This document shows, one piece after another, positions 1-13,424 of a DNA stretch of 64,000 nt; the first letter of the stretch is position 1, and each line of letters starts with the position of its first letter. The position numbers were made by a program, and so were the translations under genes. This DNA is from Sarcophilus harrisii. Its lineage: Eukaryota; Chordata; Mammalia; Dasyuromorphia; Dasyuridae. The DNA is taken from contig NC_045427.1 of assembly GCF_902635505.1 (NCBI RefSeq), positions 56,074,539 to 56,138,538 of the forward strand, written 5' to 3'. The notes below the pieces were generated by a model. It was not told the origin of the DNA. It searched no databases and saw only the letters and a list, made by a program, of their open reading frames with translations.

Positions 1-772
1 AAACCAGTAATGGGTGTACTGTCCACCTGAACACGATTCCCAAACACAACTATAGGGTAAAATCCCACATCTTTTTTCTCCCAGGAACTATCTTCAAGTT
101 GACAGACTCCTAGAAGTCTATAAAGGAATCTTCTCACCAACTAAACCCTTGTCCTAAACTCAACCTTTGAAGAATGTGATACAAACACCCAATTCTTCTC
201 CCCCATACCAGAGTTATATTATCTCTGAAGAATAAGAATCACTGCTTTCATCTATTTTCCAATCTCCTACCTCAAAAAATACTGGCACAAAGGCATTTCA
301 GGCTGTGTACATGCACAGCTTATCCATGGTGGGACTTCCCTCTTGATAGACTGGAGACCAAGGATTGGTGTATTCAATTCAGCCCTGCTGACTTAAAATC
401 CCAGGGTTCCTACCCAGGATTGTTCCCAACAATTATCTTTGGCTGTTGGCTTGTGGATGGGTGTGGATGGGTGGGGAATGGAGAGAAATCACTAGGGCAA
501 GCTGATATGGCTTAGACACTTCAACAGGATGCCTTAAGTCTGAAGCACATCACAACTAGGGCTGCAAAAAGTTGCTCTGTAATAAGGTTATCAATCTTTT
601 GAGTTCTCTTGAATTGTAATACTATGAGAGATACTTAAGCAAAATCCATGAGAATATGGGGAAAAAGTCAGAAAGAGAGGAAAGGATCTGAACCTTTTCC
701 TCCTGGCTCCAAATGATGTTATTATGAGCGACTATTCATTTTACATGGAACTGAAAAATTACCTAAAAAATC
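1..772. other. Intronic sequence, nothing recognised
   Basis: AT-rich PSKH1 intron 2 sequence. I see no gene and no repeat I can name. Confidence 0.5.
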
Positions 773-780
773 CATCTTAT

Positions 781-1251
781 GAATAAAGAGAGGCTTGGAG
801 AGACTTACATGAACTGATGCTAAGTGAAATGAGCAGAACCAGATCATTATATACTTCAACAACGATACTGTTTGAAGATGTATTCTGATGGAAGTGGATT
901 TCTTTGACAAAAAGATCTAACTCAGTTTTAATTGATCAATGATGGACAGAAGCAGCTACACCCAAAGAAAAAATACTGGAAAATGAATGTAAACTGTTTG
1001 CATTTTTGTTTTTCTTCCTGGGTTATTTCTACCTTCTGAATTCAATTCTCCCTGTGCAACAAGAGAACTGTTCGGTTCTGCACACATATATTGTATCTAG
1101 GATATACTGCGACATATTTAACATGTATAGGAGGGGGTGGAGGGAGGGAGGGGAAAAATCGGAACAGAAGTGAGTGCAAGGGATAATGTTGTAAAAAAAA
1201 TTACCCTGGTATGGGTTCTGTCAATAAAAAGTTATTATAATAAAAAAAATG
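781..1251 (+). mobile_element. L1 3' end, 5'-truncated
   Basis: Marsupial-type L1 3' UTR (ATGAACTGATGCTAAGTGAA, CTGTCAATAAAAAG) ending in a short A-rich tail. CATCTTAT flanks both sides (773-780 and 1252-1259) as the probable target duplication. Confidence 0.85.
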
Positions 1252-1259
1252 CATCTTAT

Positions 1260-2835
1260 ATTCTCTGCTACTATTCTCCCTTGACTACTTTTTACAGCAT
1301 ACCGGGTCACACTCTTTGTGGCCCAAACAATATGTTTTCAACCTCCCATATCTCCATGACTTTGGAGGCCTCACATTTAGGTATAGAAAAGAGGATATAA
1401 AGAGAAGGTAACTCCATAAAAATAAACTCTCTAGATTTTATGGCAGGAGACCTCTATTCCTCTTCTTTCTGCACTGGCCTTGAAACATTCTCATCAGGGA
1501 AATGAAACAAGATATGTAGAAAAATTCTTTGGCCTTGGAGAGGGAATAGGAAAAGATGCCATCTAGTATGTCAGAAAGAATGTTAGACCTTTAGTCAGAC
1601 TTGTTGGGTTTTCATTTCATCTTTACCTATATAAGCTGGGCCTTAGACTAAATTATGTAAAAATCAGACTGGATCTCATAGGTCCTCTGATTCAAATTTT
1701 TGGTTTTTGCTTTTTTTTTTTTTTTTACACAAAGGTAAGGGATCATAGATATGCAACATTATGACAAACTTTTTTTTTGATGTGTTGATTAGTTTTGCTG
1801 AAACTATTGTTTTGTTTTAATTCTAAGGGAAAATTCTCTCTGAGGAAAGAAAAGAAAAATAAATTTGGCAACATAAGTAAAATAAAAACAAAAACTAACC
1901 ATTAAAACTTTTTTTTAAGAGTACTGTAGTCTTTTCATTTAAAGAACTCATTATCTCTACAATCACCTTGTATTTTATCTTAGCCTCAAACCCCTGGGAA
2001 TTAAGGATAGCCCGTAATTCCTTTTTTGAGACAAGAAATCTGTACATAAGATTCATCCAATAAATCACAGAGCTAGGATTATGATTCAAGTCTGGTCTTT
2101 AGCCCACAGTTAGTAGATTCCACTGCTGGATATTTTGAATACTCTATACAGTAGGTTTCATGATACCTTAATTCTATAACTCACAAAAAGGCCAGATTTC
2201 TTCTGTAAGTCAGCAATTAATAAAAGAAACTGGGTTTGGGTTTTGTTTTTAACAAACAGGCCAAAAACCATCTCTGCCTGCCACAATGTGCTCACTCTCT
2301 CCTAGATAGTGCCCATTAGGATTGAGTTCTAACCAAATTCTTTTTTCTAGAATTTGTTCAACTTCATGACTCTCTGGGTTAAAAACAGCCAGAGCATATG
2401 GGAGTGATAATTAGACAGGCTGAGATAGGCAGAACCTCAGCAGCCTTTTATAAAATACCTCTACTATTGATCCCCTAATAGCCCCTTCAAGCATTCTACA
2501 CTACAGAGGCATAACTAAAATGGCAAATAGAAACTCTTGAGAAAAAGCACTCTTACTAGGCTGGGTCACATCTCACTCATGTGAAGAAAACAAAAATGAT
2601 ACTTTGTTCAAAATGCTTGGTATTTCTAGTCTAGAACTGCACACAGAGGGCTTAGTCCTCACCTTCAATTCTTAATTTGGCAGCAAGAGGCCATCATACC
2701 TGGGAGCTCTTACCTATCTATATTCTAAATCATCTCCTTCTGAAGTGTAGAACCACAAAACTTTTTTTTTTGTAGTTTTTTCAGATATCCAAGCCTAGCC
2801 TAGCATCATTCTCACCAAAGGATCTCTCTTCCCCA
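1260..2835. other. Intronic sequence with a weak MIR-like patch
   Basis: Mostly unassigned. Around 2060-2140 the text resembles the minus strand of MIR (AGAGCTAGGATTATGATTCA). No gene signal. Confidence 0.35.
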
Positions 2836-2842
2836 CCCAAAG

Positions 2843-2990
2843 TTGTGGTACAGTGGGTAGAAAGCAGAACTGGGAAGGAAAAAGACCTGAGTTCAAATAT
2901 GCGCTTACTAGGCTGTATGATTCCTAACTGCATAATCTTCTCTCAGCCTTAGCTTCTCCGATTGTAAAATAAGGATAAAAATGAATTTCA
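2843..2990 (+). mobile_element. CORE-SINE/MIR-like copy
   Basis: Starts with a tRNA-like head (GGTACAGTGGGTAGAAAGC), has the B-box-like GAGTTCAAAT, and ends with a MIR-type tail (GATTGTAAAATAAGGATAA). Confidence 0.65.
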
Positions 2991-3645
2991 TAGAGCCACT
3001 GAGAAGAAATGTGTTTTCAACAAAGGTAACATACCTAAAGCAGTCTGTAAAATTTAAAACATTGTAGAAACACTATCTAGAATTATGATTAGCAATCAAA
3101 ATCCCATCATCTAAATTAAATTACTTTGAGTCTCTCTCTTGATTTCCAATCTATACCAGACCACTTGTCCTGCTTTTAGCCAGCTTTCACAAGCCATCCT
3201 CCTGAAGACACAACTTCAGTGGAGAAGAGGCCAGCTGCCATACACAGAGCAGGGGAGATGGGTTAATAAAGCAGCAGGGTACCCCATGTGCCTCCAAACA
3301 TGTCCAATCACCACTTGATGGAAACATCCCAGGACCTTGGACCCAAAAGCCTTGAGAATAGCAGTGCAACCAGCCCAATGCCCTCAGCCATCATCCTGAG
3401 AAGTCACCTCTAGCAATGCAACCTGGCAGCCGATTCTGTTGAGGATGAAGCCAGAATTTTGAAAATGCAGAAAAGAAGGTTCTTCCCACCCAAGTCCTTG
3501 GCTCTGTTAAATTGTTCTACATTGAAACCTGATACAAATTTATCATTGAAAATAAATTGAAAGAAAAGACATTGCCATCTGCTTTGCTACTGTATCCACT
3601 TGACTTGCAGTTAATTGAAAGCTTCCACATGTGTTGCCTCCTTCA

Positions 3646-3745
3646 TTACAATATAAGCTCTTTGAGATCAAGGACTGTTTTACTTTTTTTTCTATTTGTA
3701 TCGTCAATATGTAGCACACTGCTTTGCACAAAGTAATCACTTAAT
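3646..3745 (+). mobile_element. L2 3' end fragment
   Basis: Recognisable L2 tail wording: ATATAAGCTCTTTGAGATCA then GTAGCACACTGCTTTGCACA. The upstream 3000-3640 shows nothing I can name. Confidence 0.6.
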
Positions 3746-4084
3746 TCATGGAGCTGTTAGAACCATCTACTTAAAACACTGTTTTCATCATGACACAAAC
3801 ACTGATCAAGAAGGTAGAAGGAACTTCCTTTTGTTTCAACCTAACATTCAAAGCCTTCTACCAACCCAATTTCCCATCCCTATTTTCTTTAACGTGAATT
3901 CATCCTATTTCCCAACAAAGATCCTGACTCCTAGATAGCCTAATCTAGGAAGTGAATTATTCTACTAGTTTCTGAATCCACATCTAAGCACCTACAGACA
4001 AACTTCCTGGTTATAAGGCTGTTACTGTCAGAGGATGGAGCATAATGGCTTAGTCTCTTCTTCACACATCACTTATCTCCTTTA

Positions 4085-4230
4085 TTTTTCTTTTTCACTT
4101 TAGAGTATTTTATTTTTTCCAGTTACATGAAGATAGTTTTTAACATTCACTGTTGATTTGAGTTCCATATTTTTTTCTCCCTTTCTTCCTTGCCCTCCCT
4201 TCTCCACAAGACAACAAGTAATCTGATATT
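4085..4230 (-). mobile_element. Old L1 3' end fragment, reversed
   Basis: Shares the order of motifs with the better copies at 40.4 and 48.4 kb: TTTTTAACATTCACTGTTG, CCTTCTCCACAAGACAACAA, GTAATCTGATAT. Confidence 0.6.
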
Positions 4231-4370
4231 CACTCATCTCTTTTAAAGTCCAAATCAAAATTCATCATTAACAGGAGTTTTACATAATTGACCTCATTTA
4301 ACTATACACTTAAGAGACATCTCAGTCTTCCTAATAACTAAATATTCAGTAAGTATATATGCACATTGTT

Positions 4371-4460
4371 AGTACTTTTATAAGTAGTAATTATAAGTAC
4401 TATAAGTAATATGTAGTAATAATAAATAGTAATTAATAAGTAGTAATTTATAAGTATAAT
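4371..4460. repeat. Degenerate TAAGTAGTAATTA tandem repeat
   Basis: Imperfect copies of a 12-15 bp AT-rich unit (TATAAGTAGTAATTATAAGT and variants). Confidence 0.6.
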
Positions 4461-4959
4461 GGTGATAATATCAGGGTTGGCAAATATGCACTTTGCTTTT
4501 TCCAGTATCAGTTTAGAGTAGTATGCAACTACACAAGTGAATGTTCACAAGAGGAACTGCACAAAATCTTATGAAATAATAACTAGTCATGTTAAAGAAG
4601 AGTGAAAATGGGCATCTTTGACTTCATCAGTACTAAATAAATTTACAAAGTACAAGGATACTATGATCAGGTATGGTACTAATTTGCCTTCAATGTTTTT
4701 CAGTTGTTTTATAAATGTGTTTTTTTTCCCCTCAAGAATGATGATGCTTTCCCTGAAAGCAAAGGCTATCTTATCATTTTGTATCAATCATGGTGCTTAC
4801 TAACAATGAGGAAAGAATATATTACTTCTAAATTTTCTAACAAGCATCTTAGTTATCATTCACATTAGGCCTCAACCTTGGATAAACATTCTTCAGATAT
4901 TTTCTAAGCTTCTCCAGCTGTTCTACCAGAAACTTTTGAGGGGAGATATCACAGAGTCA

Positions 4960-5095
4960 TATTTAAAGACTATTTAGTTCAGCTGAAATCTAGAGAGTTC
5001 AAGCTATTTATTTACCTAGAAGTTAAATGGAAGTACTGAGCTTCGAACTTAGGCTTTCTGTTTTTAAGTCACCCAACGTTCACTATGTCATGCTG
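4960..5095 (-). mobile_element. MIR-like fragment, reversed
   Basis: Contains AGCTTCGAACTTAGGCTTTC and ends TCACTATGTCATGCTGC, the wording of a reversed MIR/CORE-SINE. Confidence 0.5.
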
Positions 5096-5649
5096 CTTTA
5101 TTAGAAATCGTCCTTGGTAATAGAATTTTATTCAGACATGGAAAGAAGAGGATAGAAAATAAGACCTTTTTTTTCCGTTGCTAATTTGCTTCTCTAAGCT
5201 CAACTACTAAGATTTTCATATCCTATCATAACTCTCTATTTGTACATTTGGTTTTTTTATGCTATTAATTTTATGCTATTAAGCTTAAGTTTTTAAAAAT
5301 GGAACCATCCTTGGAAAGAGAAAAGCACCAAAAAAGAGACACACGAATGAGGAGGTGGGCCACCAGATATAATCCCAGTTAAGACAGAGCTAAATTCAAT
5401 GCTCCTAGCTAATTTTTGTTCATTGACAGAGGATTTGAAGGTAAAACACCACTGCATTCATTTACAATTCTCCTGCTGTAAAAATCAATAGCCAGTTAGA
5501 TACTGCTCAAAACTTTAATCAGATAAAATTACCAGCACCAAGAGCTCCCAAATCTGGAAGTTATATGCAGATCTAGAATTCAAGAAAGTAGTCTTTCTGA
5601 AAGTATGGCATCTTTACATATGGATTTGCATATGGATTTTCTTTTACTG

Positions 5650-5765
5650 TAGACATATAACCTTGAACAAATCATATTTTTAAACCTCTGTTTCCTCATC
5701 TATAAAATGAGGATAATAATCCCCATCCAAGGGTAATTCTGTCAATGAAACTATATGATCCACCA
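5650..5765 (+). mobile_element. MIR fragment
   Basis: CTTGAACAAATCATATTTTT followed by CCTCTGTTTCCTCATCTATA and AAATGAGGATAATAATCCCC, the standard MIR core and tail. Confidence 0.65.
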
Positions 5766-5913
5766 ATTATACTATTAGTTTTATACTCTTAAGGATTTAT
5801 GGATCAGGAAAATTATCTATTTGTATAAAAATATCTGTGCCCAATAATCAGTCATAACTGAATAAATCATGGTGTTTGAATTATCTTTCCTGGATGTAAG
5901 ATTTCATAAATGT

Positions 5914-6654
5914 GGAGAGCAATTTGAAACTATGCTCAAAAAGTTATCAAACTGTGCATACCCTTTGGTCCATCAGTGTTACTACTGGGCTTATATCCCA
6001 TGTGCCAAAATGTTTGTGGCAGCCCTTTTTGTAGTGGCAAGAAACTGGAAATTGAATGGTTGCCCATCAATTGGAGAATGGTTGGGTAAATTGTGGGATA
6101 TGAATGTTATGGAATATTATTGTTCTGTAAGAAATGACCAGCAGGATGAATACAGAGAGGCTTGGAGAGACATGAACTGATGCTGAGTGAAATGAGCAGA
6201 ACCAGATTATTATACACTTCAACAACAATACTGTATGAGGATGTGGTCTGATGGAAGTGGATTTCTTCGACAAAGAGTAGATCCAATTCAGTTCCAATTG
6301 ATCAATGATGGACAGAATCAGCTACACCCAGAGAAGGAACATTGGGGAATGAATGTGGACTACTTGCATTTTTGTTTTTCTTCCCAGGTTATTTTTACCT
6401 TCTGAATCCAATTTTTCTTGTGCAACAAGAGAACTGTACAGATCTGCACACATATATTGTATCTAAGATATACTTTAACATGTTTAACATGTATGAGACT
6501 GCCTACCATCTAGGGGAAGGAGTGGAGAGAAGGAAGGGAAAAGTTGGAACAGAAGTGAGTGCAAGGGACAATGTTGTAAAAATTACCCATGCCTATGTTC
6601 TGTCAATAAAAAGCTATAATTTAAAAAAAAAATATTCTGAAACAGGAAAAAAAA
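5914..6654 (+). mobile_element. L1 3' end, 5'-truncated, with target duplications
   Basis: End of L1 ORF2 plus 3' UTR and A-rich tail. ATTTCATAAATGT is repeated exactly at 5901-5913 and 6655-6667. A 103-codon frame inside is an L1 remnant, not a host gene. Confidence 0.92.
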
Positions 6655-6714
6655 ATTTCATAAATGTAAAGAACTCCATGTGTAGAAACTCCCTCCTTTG
6701 GCAAATGATTTTGT

Positions 6715-6915
6715 AATTCAGAATGTTAGCACCATAAATTTAGAACTGGTAAGGGACATTGGGTGCCATTTAGTCTAACTCCCTGCAGAGATGAGGAAAC
6801 TGAAGAACAAAGAAGGCAAGGAATTTGCTAAAGGTGGTATCTGCTCATAGTATATATCAAAGGTATAATTAAGTCCAGGTCTCTGACTCCAAAGCTGCCC
6901 TTTTATCACAACAAG
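6715..6915 (-). mobile_element. MIR-like element, reversed
   Basis: GATGAGGAAACTGAAGAACA, then CAGGTCTCTGACTCCAAAGC, the reversed MIR core with its exon-like CTGACTCC wording. Confidence 0.6.
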
Positions 6916-6999
6916 CTGTTTCTCATAATATAAAGAGACATTAAATTGTAAGAAACAACAAATCTCAAGAATTCAAACAAAGTTAAGAATATATAAAGT

Positions 7000-9900
7000 C
7001 GCAAAAGCAAAAATTGATCTAATTAAAAGAGATAAGGAAGGAAACTATATCTTGCTAAAAGGTACTATAGACAATGAAGCAATATCAGTATTAAACATAT
7101 ATGCACCAAGTGGTATAGCATCTAACTTACTAAAGGAGAAGTTAAGAGAGTTACAAGAAGAAACAGACAGCAAAACTATAATAGCAGGAGATCCCAATCT
7201 TGCATTCTCAGATTTAGATAAATCAAATCACAAAATAAATAAGAAAGAAATTAAAGAGGTAAATAGAATATTAGAAAAATTAGGTATGATAGATCTCTGG
7301 AGAAAACTGAATGGTGACAGAAAGGAGTATACTTTCTTCTCAGCAGTTCATGGAACCTACACAAAAATTGATCATATATTAGGACATAAAAACCTTAAAA
7401 TTAAATGCAGGAAGGCAGAAATAGTAAATGCTTTCTTTTCAGATCACAATGCAATAAAAACTACATTCAACAAAAAGTTAGGTATAAATAAATCAAAAAG
7501 TAATTGTAAACTAAATAATCTCATCTTAAAGAATGATTGGGTGAAACAGCAAATTATAGACACAATAACTTCACTCAAGATAATGACAACGGTGAGACAT
7601 CATATGAAAATTTGTGGGATGCAGCCAAAGCAGTAATAAGGGGAAACTTTATCCTTGGGCATTGAACAAAATAGAAAAGAGAAGGTCAATGAATTGGGCT
7701 TGCAACTTAAAAAGCTAAAAACAAAGACCAAATTAAAACCCCAATCAATTAAAACTTGAAATTTAAAATTAAAAAGGAGAAATTAATAATATTGAAAGAA
7801 AAACTTGAACTAATAAAAAATAAATTGGTTTTATGAAAAAACCTAAAATAATAAACCTTATAAATCTGATCAGAAAAGGAGAGGGAAAATCAAATTAGTA
7901 GTCTTAAAAATGAAAAAGGAAACTTTCCCCTGAAGAAAAATTAAAGAAAAATGGGGGTTACTTTAGCTTTACCCTAAATTTAAACCTGCAAATGGATGAC
8001 TACCCCAAAAAATAATTTAGAACAGAGGAGGAAGTAATTTTTAAATAGTCCCATTTCAGAAAAAAAATGAAAAGTATTAATCAACTCCCTAAAAAATCCC
8101 AGGACCAGATGGTTTAATATGAATTCTACCAAAATTAAAGAAAATTACCCAATGCTTTATAAACTATTTGAAAAAATAGGGAATGAACCCTACCAAATTC
8201 CTTTTATGACACAGACATGGTTGATACCAAATCAGGAGGTTGAAAAACAGGAAAAAGAAAATTATGGAAATTCCAATGAAATTGATGCTAAAATTTAAAT
8301 AAGATATTAAAAAAAAGATTGAAAATCATCCCCAGGATAATACAACATCGAGGATTTCAGAATTGGGCTGGTTCGTATTAGGAAAACTATCAGTATAATT
8401 GGCCAATTAACAACCAAAAAAAAAATATGATCATCTAATGATAGAAAAAGCATTTGATAAAACCAACATCCATTCCTATTAAAAACACTTAAGAATATAG
8501 GAATAAATGGGCTTTTCCTTAAAATAATAGTAGACTATTTAAAACTAGCAGTAACATCTATTAATGGGGACAAAACATTAAAAGATGGGAAAATGATTTT
8601 ACTATCACTGTTACTATTTAATATTGTATTAAAAATTAGCTTTGGCAAAAAGAGTGAGAAAAAGATTAAAGGAATAAGAATAGGCGAGCCAAATTATGAC
8701 TCTTTCAAACATGATGGTATACTTAAGAACCCCAGGATTCTACTAAAAGCTATTAGAAATAATCCAAACTTTAGAAAGTTTTGGGGTTATAAAAAAACCC
8801 AAAGTCATCAGCATTTTTATATCATAAAAAACCAACAGTCAGGTTCAAAGAAATTTCCATTTAAAGTAACTTATAGATAAAATATTTAGAACCTATTCTA
8901 AGGGAAAATCAAACTTTATGAGCAAAACTAAAACACTTTCCACAAATTAAGTCTGATCTAACAAATTGGAAAAAATATTAAAGTTTTGGATTGGGAAAAT
9001 AATAAAGATAAAACTATTTAAACTAATCTTTTTGGGCTTATACCAATAGACTTCCCAAAACTATTTTGATGACCTAGAAAAATAAAACAAAAGTTTATAT
9101 GGAAAAACAAAAGGTCAAGAATTTCAAAGGAATTAATGAAAAAAAAAATCAAATGAAGGTGGCCTAGATCTAAAATTATATTATAAAGCAGCGGTTACTA
9201 AAACCATCTGGTATTGGCTAAGAAATAGACTAGTAGATCAATGGAACAGGTTAGGTTCAAAGGACAAAACAGCCAATAACTTTAATTATCTAGTGTTTGA
9301 CAAACCCAAAGATCCCAGTTTTTGGGATAAGAATGCATTATTTGACAAAATTGCTGGAAAATTGGAAATTAGTATGGCAGAAACTAGGCATTGACCCACA
9401 CTTAACACCTAACACCAAGATAAGGTCAAAATGGTTCATGATCTAGGCATAAAGAATGAGATTATAAATAAATTGGAAAAGCATAGGATAGTTTACCTCT
9501 CAGACCTGTGGAAGAGGAAGAATTTATGACCAAAGAAGAACTAGAGATCACTACTGACTACAAAACAGAAAATTTTGATTATATCAAATTGAAAAGTTTT
9601 TGTACAAACAAAACTAATGCAGGCAAGATTAGAAGGGGAAACAATAAACTGGGAATAATAAACTTTTTACAGTCACAGGTTCTGATAAAGGACTCATTTC
9701 CAAAATATATAGAGAATTGACTCTAATTTATAAGAAATCAAGCCATTCTCCAATTGATAAATGGTCAAAGGATATTAACAGACAATTTTCAGATGATGAA
9801 ATTGAAACTATTATCACTCATATGAAAGAGTATTCCAAATCACTATTGATCAGAGAAATGCAAATTAAGACAACTCTGAGATACCACTACACACCTGTCA

Positions 9901-10767
9901 GATTGGCTAGAATGACAGGGAAAGATAATGCAGAATGTTGGAGGGGATGTGGGAAAACAGGGACACTGATACATTGTTGGTGGAATTGTGAACACATCCA
10001 GCCATTCTGGAGAGCAATTTGAACTATGCTCAAAAAGTTATCAAACTGTGCATACCCTTTGATCCAGCAGTGTTTCTACTGGGCTTATACCCCAAAGAGA
10101 TACTAAAGAAGGGAAAGGGACCTCTATGTGACAAAATGAATGTGGCAGCCCTGTTTGTAGTGGCTAGAAGCTGGAAAATGAATGGATGCCCATCAATTGG
10201 AGAATGGTTGAGTAAATTGTGGTATATGAATATTATGGAATATTATTGTTCTGTAAGAAACGACCAGCAGAATGAATACAGAGAGGATTGGCGAGACTTA
10301 CATGAACTGATGCTGAGTGAAATGAGCAGCACCAGGAGATCATTATATACCTCAACAATGATACTGTATGAGGATGTATTCTGATGGAAGTGGATTTCTT
10401 CGACAAAGAGAAGATCTAACTTAGTTTCAATTGATCAAGGATGGACAGAAGCAGCTACACCCAAAGAAAGAGCACTAGGAAATGAATGTAAACTGCTTGC
10501 ATTTTTGTTCTTCTTCCCGGGTTATTTATACCTTCTAAATCCAATTCTCCCTGAGCAACAAGAGAACTGTTCGGTTCTGTACACATATATTGTATCCAAG
10601 ATCTACTGTAACCTATTTAACACGTACAGGACTGCTTGCCATCTGGGGGAGGGGGTGGAGGGAGGGAGGGGAAAAATCGGAACAGAAGTGAGTGCAAGGG
10701 ATAATGTTGTAAAAAATTACCCTGGCATGGGTTCTGTCAATAAAAAGTTATTAAAAAAAAAAAAAAA
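7000..10767 (+). mobile_element. L1 LINE, 3.8 kb, 5'-truncated within the ORF2 endonuclease
   Basis: Flanked by a perfect 15-bp duplication, AAGAATATATAAAGT (6985-6999 and 10768-10782), with a poly(A) tail. It begins part-way into the ORF2p endonuclease: 7052-7636 stays open for 194 codons with IIAGDPN (GDFN in active elements), TKIDHILGHK and FSDHNAIKT. Beyond this ORF2 is broken by many frameshifts and stops. The reverse-transcriptase FADD box appears as FKHD near 8,700-8,735, so it is inactive. The C-terminal CCHC region (CWRGCGKTGTLIHCWWNCEH, 9,937-10,000) is intact in a 101-codon frame. 10,390-10,750 is 3' UTR. Confidence 0.95.
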
Positions 10768-11229
10768 AAGAATATATAAAGTGACAGTGATGAAAGCAAA
10801 ATGGAAAAGATATAGACATAGGCTAAAACTATGTCAATAAAAATATTCACAGCAACTAAATTCATATCACCTCTATGTGAGAAAAGGAAAACTGCTATAT
10901 TATTAAATATCTCTGTTCTTTTGACAATAAATAACAGAAGTATACAAAATCACTGATTAATTTTTAATTTTATTTTCTTTCTTTTGTCCTTATTCATGTA
11001 GTTGTTGGGAGTTAAAATAAGATATAGTTTTAAATTTTAAAATGCCTAACAGTCTGTTATATGGATAATAATTCCTATTATATATTTTAAAATCATTTTA
11101 AGATTTACAAATTGTTTTATTCAAAATAACTTTAAGTATTATTATCCCCATTTTACCAAGGCTCTGGGAGGCTGAGTGTGTTGAGCATTTATCTTTAGGA
11201 AGATTCTGACGATCACTCAGGACACAGTG

Positions 11230-11715
11230 TACCAGGCACTGAGGTCCTTTCTTGAGCTGCAGAGCATTCAAACTCTACTGCAGAGTGCAACTCTGATGAC
11301 TGGCATTTTGTTTCAATGCCAAACACACCTTTTGTCCAAGATTGTTTTACAAAGAACTCATGCAGGGTAAACACTGCCACTGAGGTCAAAAAAGTGATAC
11401 AAGGACACTCTCAAGATCTCTCTGAAGATCTTTGGAATCGATTGTGGGACATGGGAGACACAGACATAAGACTGCCAACATGGTGTGCCAACATCAAAGA
11501 AGGTGCTGTGTGCTCTATGAGCAAAGCAGAATAGCAAAAATCTAAAGAAAACTAATGTGTCACTCCTCTCCATCTCTACTCCAAAGGTTCATAGGGACTC
11601 TTTGTGCTGCACCTATGCCTTCCAACAATCATATTGTTTAATTAGCCACAACAGAACACACTGTATCTTGAACTGAACATAATATGCCATTTTAAACTTC
11701 TTCAAATACACAGGA
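11230..11715 (+). mobile_element. Non-LTR retrotransposon C-terminal fragment (Cys/His finger type)
   Basis: Reads with shifts as a LINE C-terminus: WCANIKEGAV, then STPKVHRDSLCC, then ISHNRTHC just before a stop. From memory this matches a widespread vertebrate LINE ending in a C2H2-like finger (CPTCGRAFRARIGLISHSRTH in good copies). The family was not assigned. Coding is broken. Confidence 0.55.
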
Positions 11716-11719
11716 CAAC

Positions 11720-12870
11720 AACCCAAACCATAGCTATTAAATGTTTGCAAAGAACTGAAACCATGTTTCCTAATTCTAGATCCAAGGTCCTTTACCATAC
11801 CAAATACTATACAAACATAAGAAAGTATTAGCATTAATACATTTATTATCTGAATTCAAATTCTTTTGTGATCTTGTGCCCTTGTATCCTTATGAACTGT
11901 CACTGAGATAAAAGCATAGAAGTCAGTGTCTTAATAAGTATTCTGAGTTCTGGCAGCCAACAGAGTTCTGCAAAATATTAAAGAAAAAATATGACTCTAT
12001 TTAAATTAACATACCATATATGGAAGCCTGTCCCTAACTAGTCATAGTTTAGAATTTGGATGCTTTTTTATAGCTATTCCCAAAACCTGGCACCTTACCT
12101 CATGCCTCTTGGTCTTTCCTCCTGCCTGTTCAATGTGAAGCACAAAAGGTACATGATACTCCAAAACCCATATCCTTGAGGAGCTATGTTGGGAAAAGGA
12201 AGATTTATGAATTCCCCAACTTTCCATCCCTCTGCAACTAGCAACTACTGCCTTCCCACAAGCTTTTCCCTGAGTGTTTTTTTTCTATAAGAAGGAGAAA
12301 GGTAGAGTTTCCATGCCTACACAGGCTCAATTTAACTAACACTTCCCCATGATATGACACTGAAGTTTCTATGCACAAATCTGTTCTTTGATTTCATTTA
12401 CTGTATTGGTTTGTGGATAATCTAGACACAAATCTTAGCTACCACTTTCATTCTATATGCATTCCTAGTCTCAAAACCTTAGAATTTTTTTTTTAAGTAC
12501 TGGGTATTCTTATCACATGCAAGTTGGAAATGCAGGGACTCCTCCCAGGTTCAATCCCACTACTAATTAGCATAAGTGTTTTGGCCTATTCTATTTCTGA
12601 TCTGGGTCAGTATGTCCCTCTTTAGGCAACCCAATACTCCTTTACCTATGGAGAAGAAGGAGGATCTTACATGTGAAGAGGGAGAATCATCAGATTAATG
12701 CTGAGCTTAGATCAGTCAGAACTCCTAAGCTCACAAGACCAGAACAGCCTCAATCTTCTCAGAAAGAATTAGTCATGTTGCCACTATCCCCCAACAGAGG
12801 GTCATTTTTGATTCTTCATTAATCCTATTCTAAATGACCACCAAATTTAGTCTATTCTTTCTTTCTCTTT
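11720..12870. other. Intronic sequence, nothing recognised
   Basis: No splice-supported coding and no repeat I can name with confidence. Confidence 0.4.
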
Positions 12871-12879
12871 CAAAGCCTT

Positions 12880-13150
12880 AACCCAAGTTCTTGATCATCT
12901 CATACCCAGGCCACCACAGTAGTCTCCAGTCTTTTTCTATTTTGCAGCACAATGTGATTTAATCTTGTCCTACTCTTATCTCCTGTAACATCTACCTGTG
13001 GCTTCTCATGTGGCATTTCATTAACATTTGATTTTCCTCTTTATGCTTCTCCCAACTATACTGAAAACTCCCAAAAGGTAGACTCTTATACTCTGTTATT
13101 CTCCTTGCCTTGCCCAATGCCTCACATAGCAGGAGTCCCATAAATTGTGA
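12880..13150 (+). mobile_element. L2 fragment
   Basis: Text follows an L2 3' end: CCACCACAGTAGTCTCCAGT, CTGTGGCTTCTCATG, TGCCCAATGCCTCACATAGC. Confidence 0.5.
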
Positions 13151-13424
13151 TCATATTTCTGCTCCAAATTGACCTGAGTGGAGCAACAGCAGGCTGGGAA
13201 AAAGAACCGTGATGTGTGAATTCTCTTTAAATCCAGAGTGCTAGGGAATATCTAAGCATGAAGATGCTTGGGGCCCTTAGGATTCCAGACAAACTTGGTG
13301 TGAGGACCAAGGAGAGCACCCCAAAGACTAAGCAACACACCAACAGTGGACTGCGATAATCACAAACAGTGGGGGCTCAAAGAATGCTAATTTCTCTCAT
13401 TCATGAATTTATCAGTAAGCAGCT

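Noticed and set aside
7052-10840. Open frames of 70-194 codons
   Set aside because: They are remnants of L1 ORF2 and 3' UTR text, not host genes.
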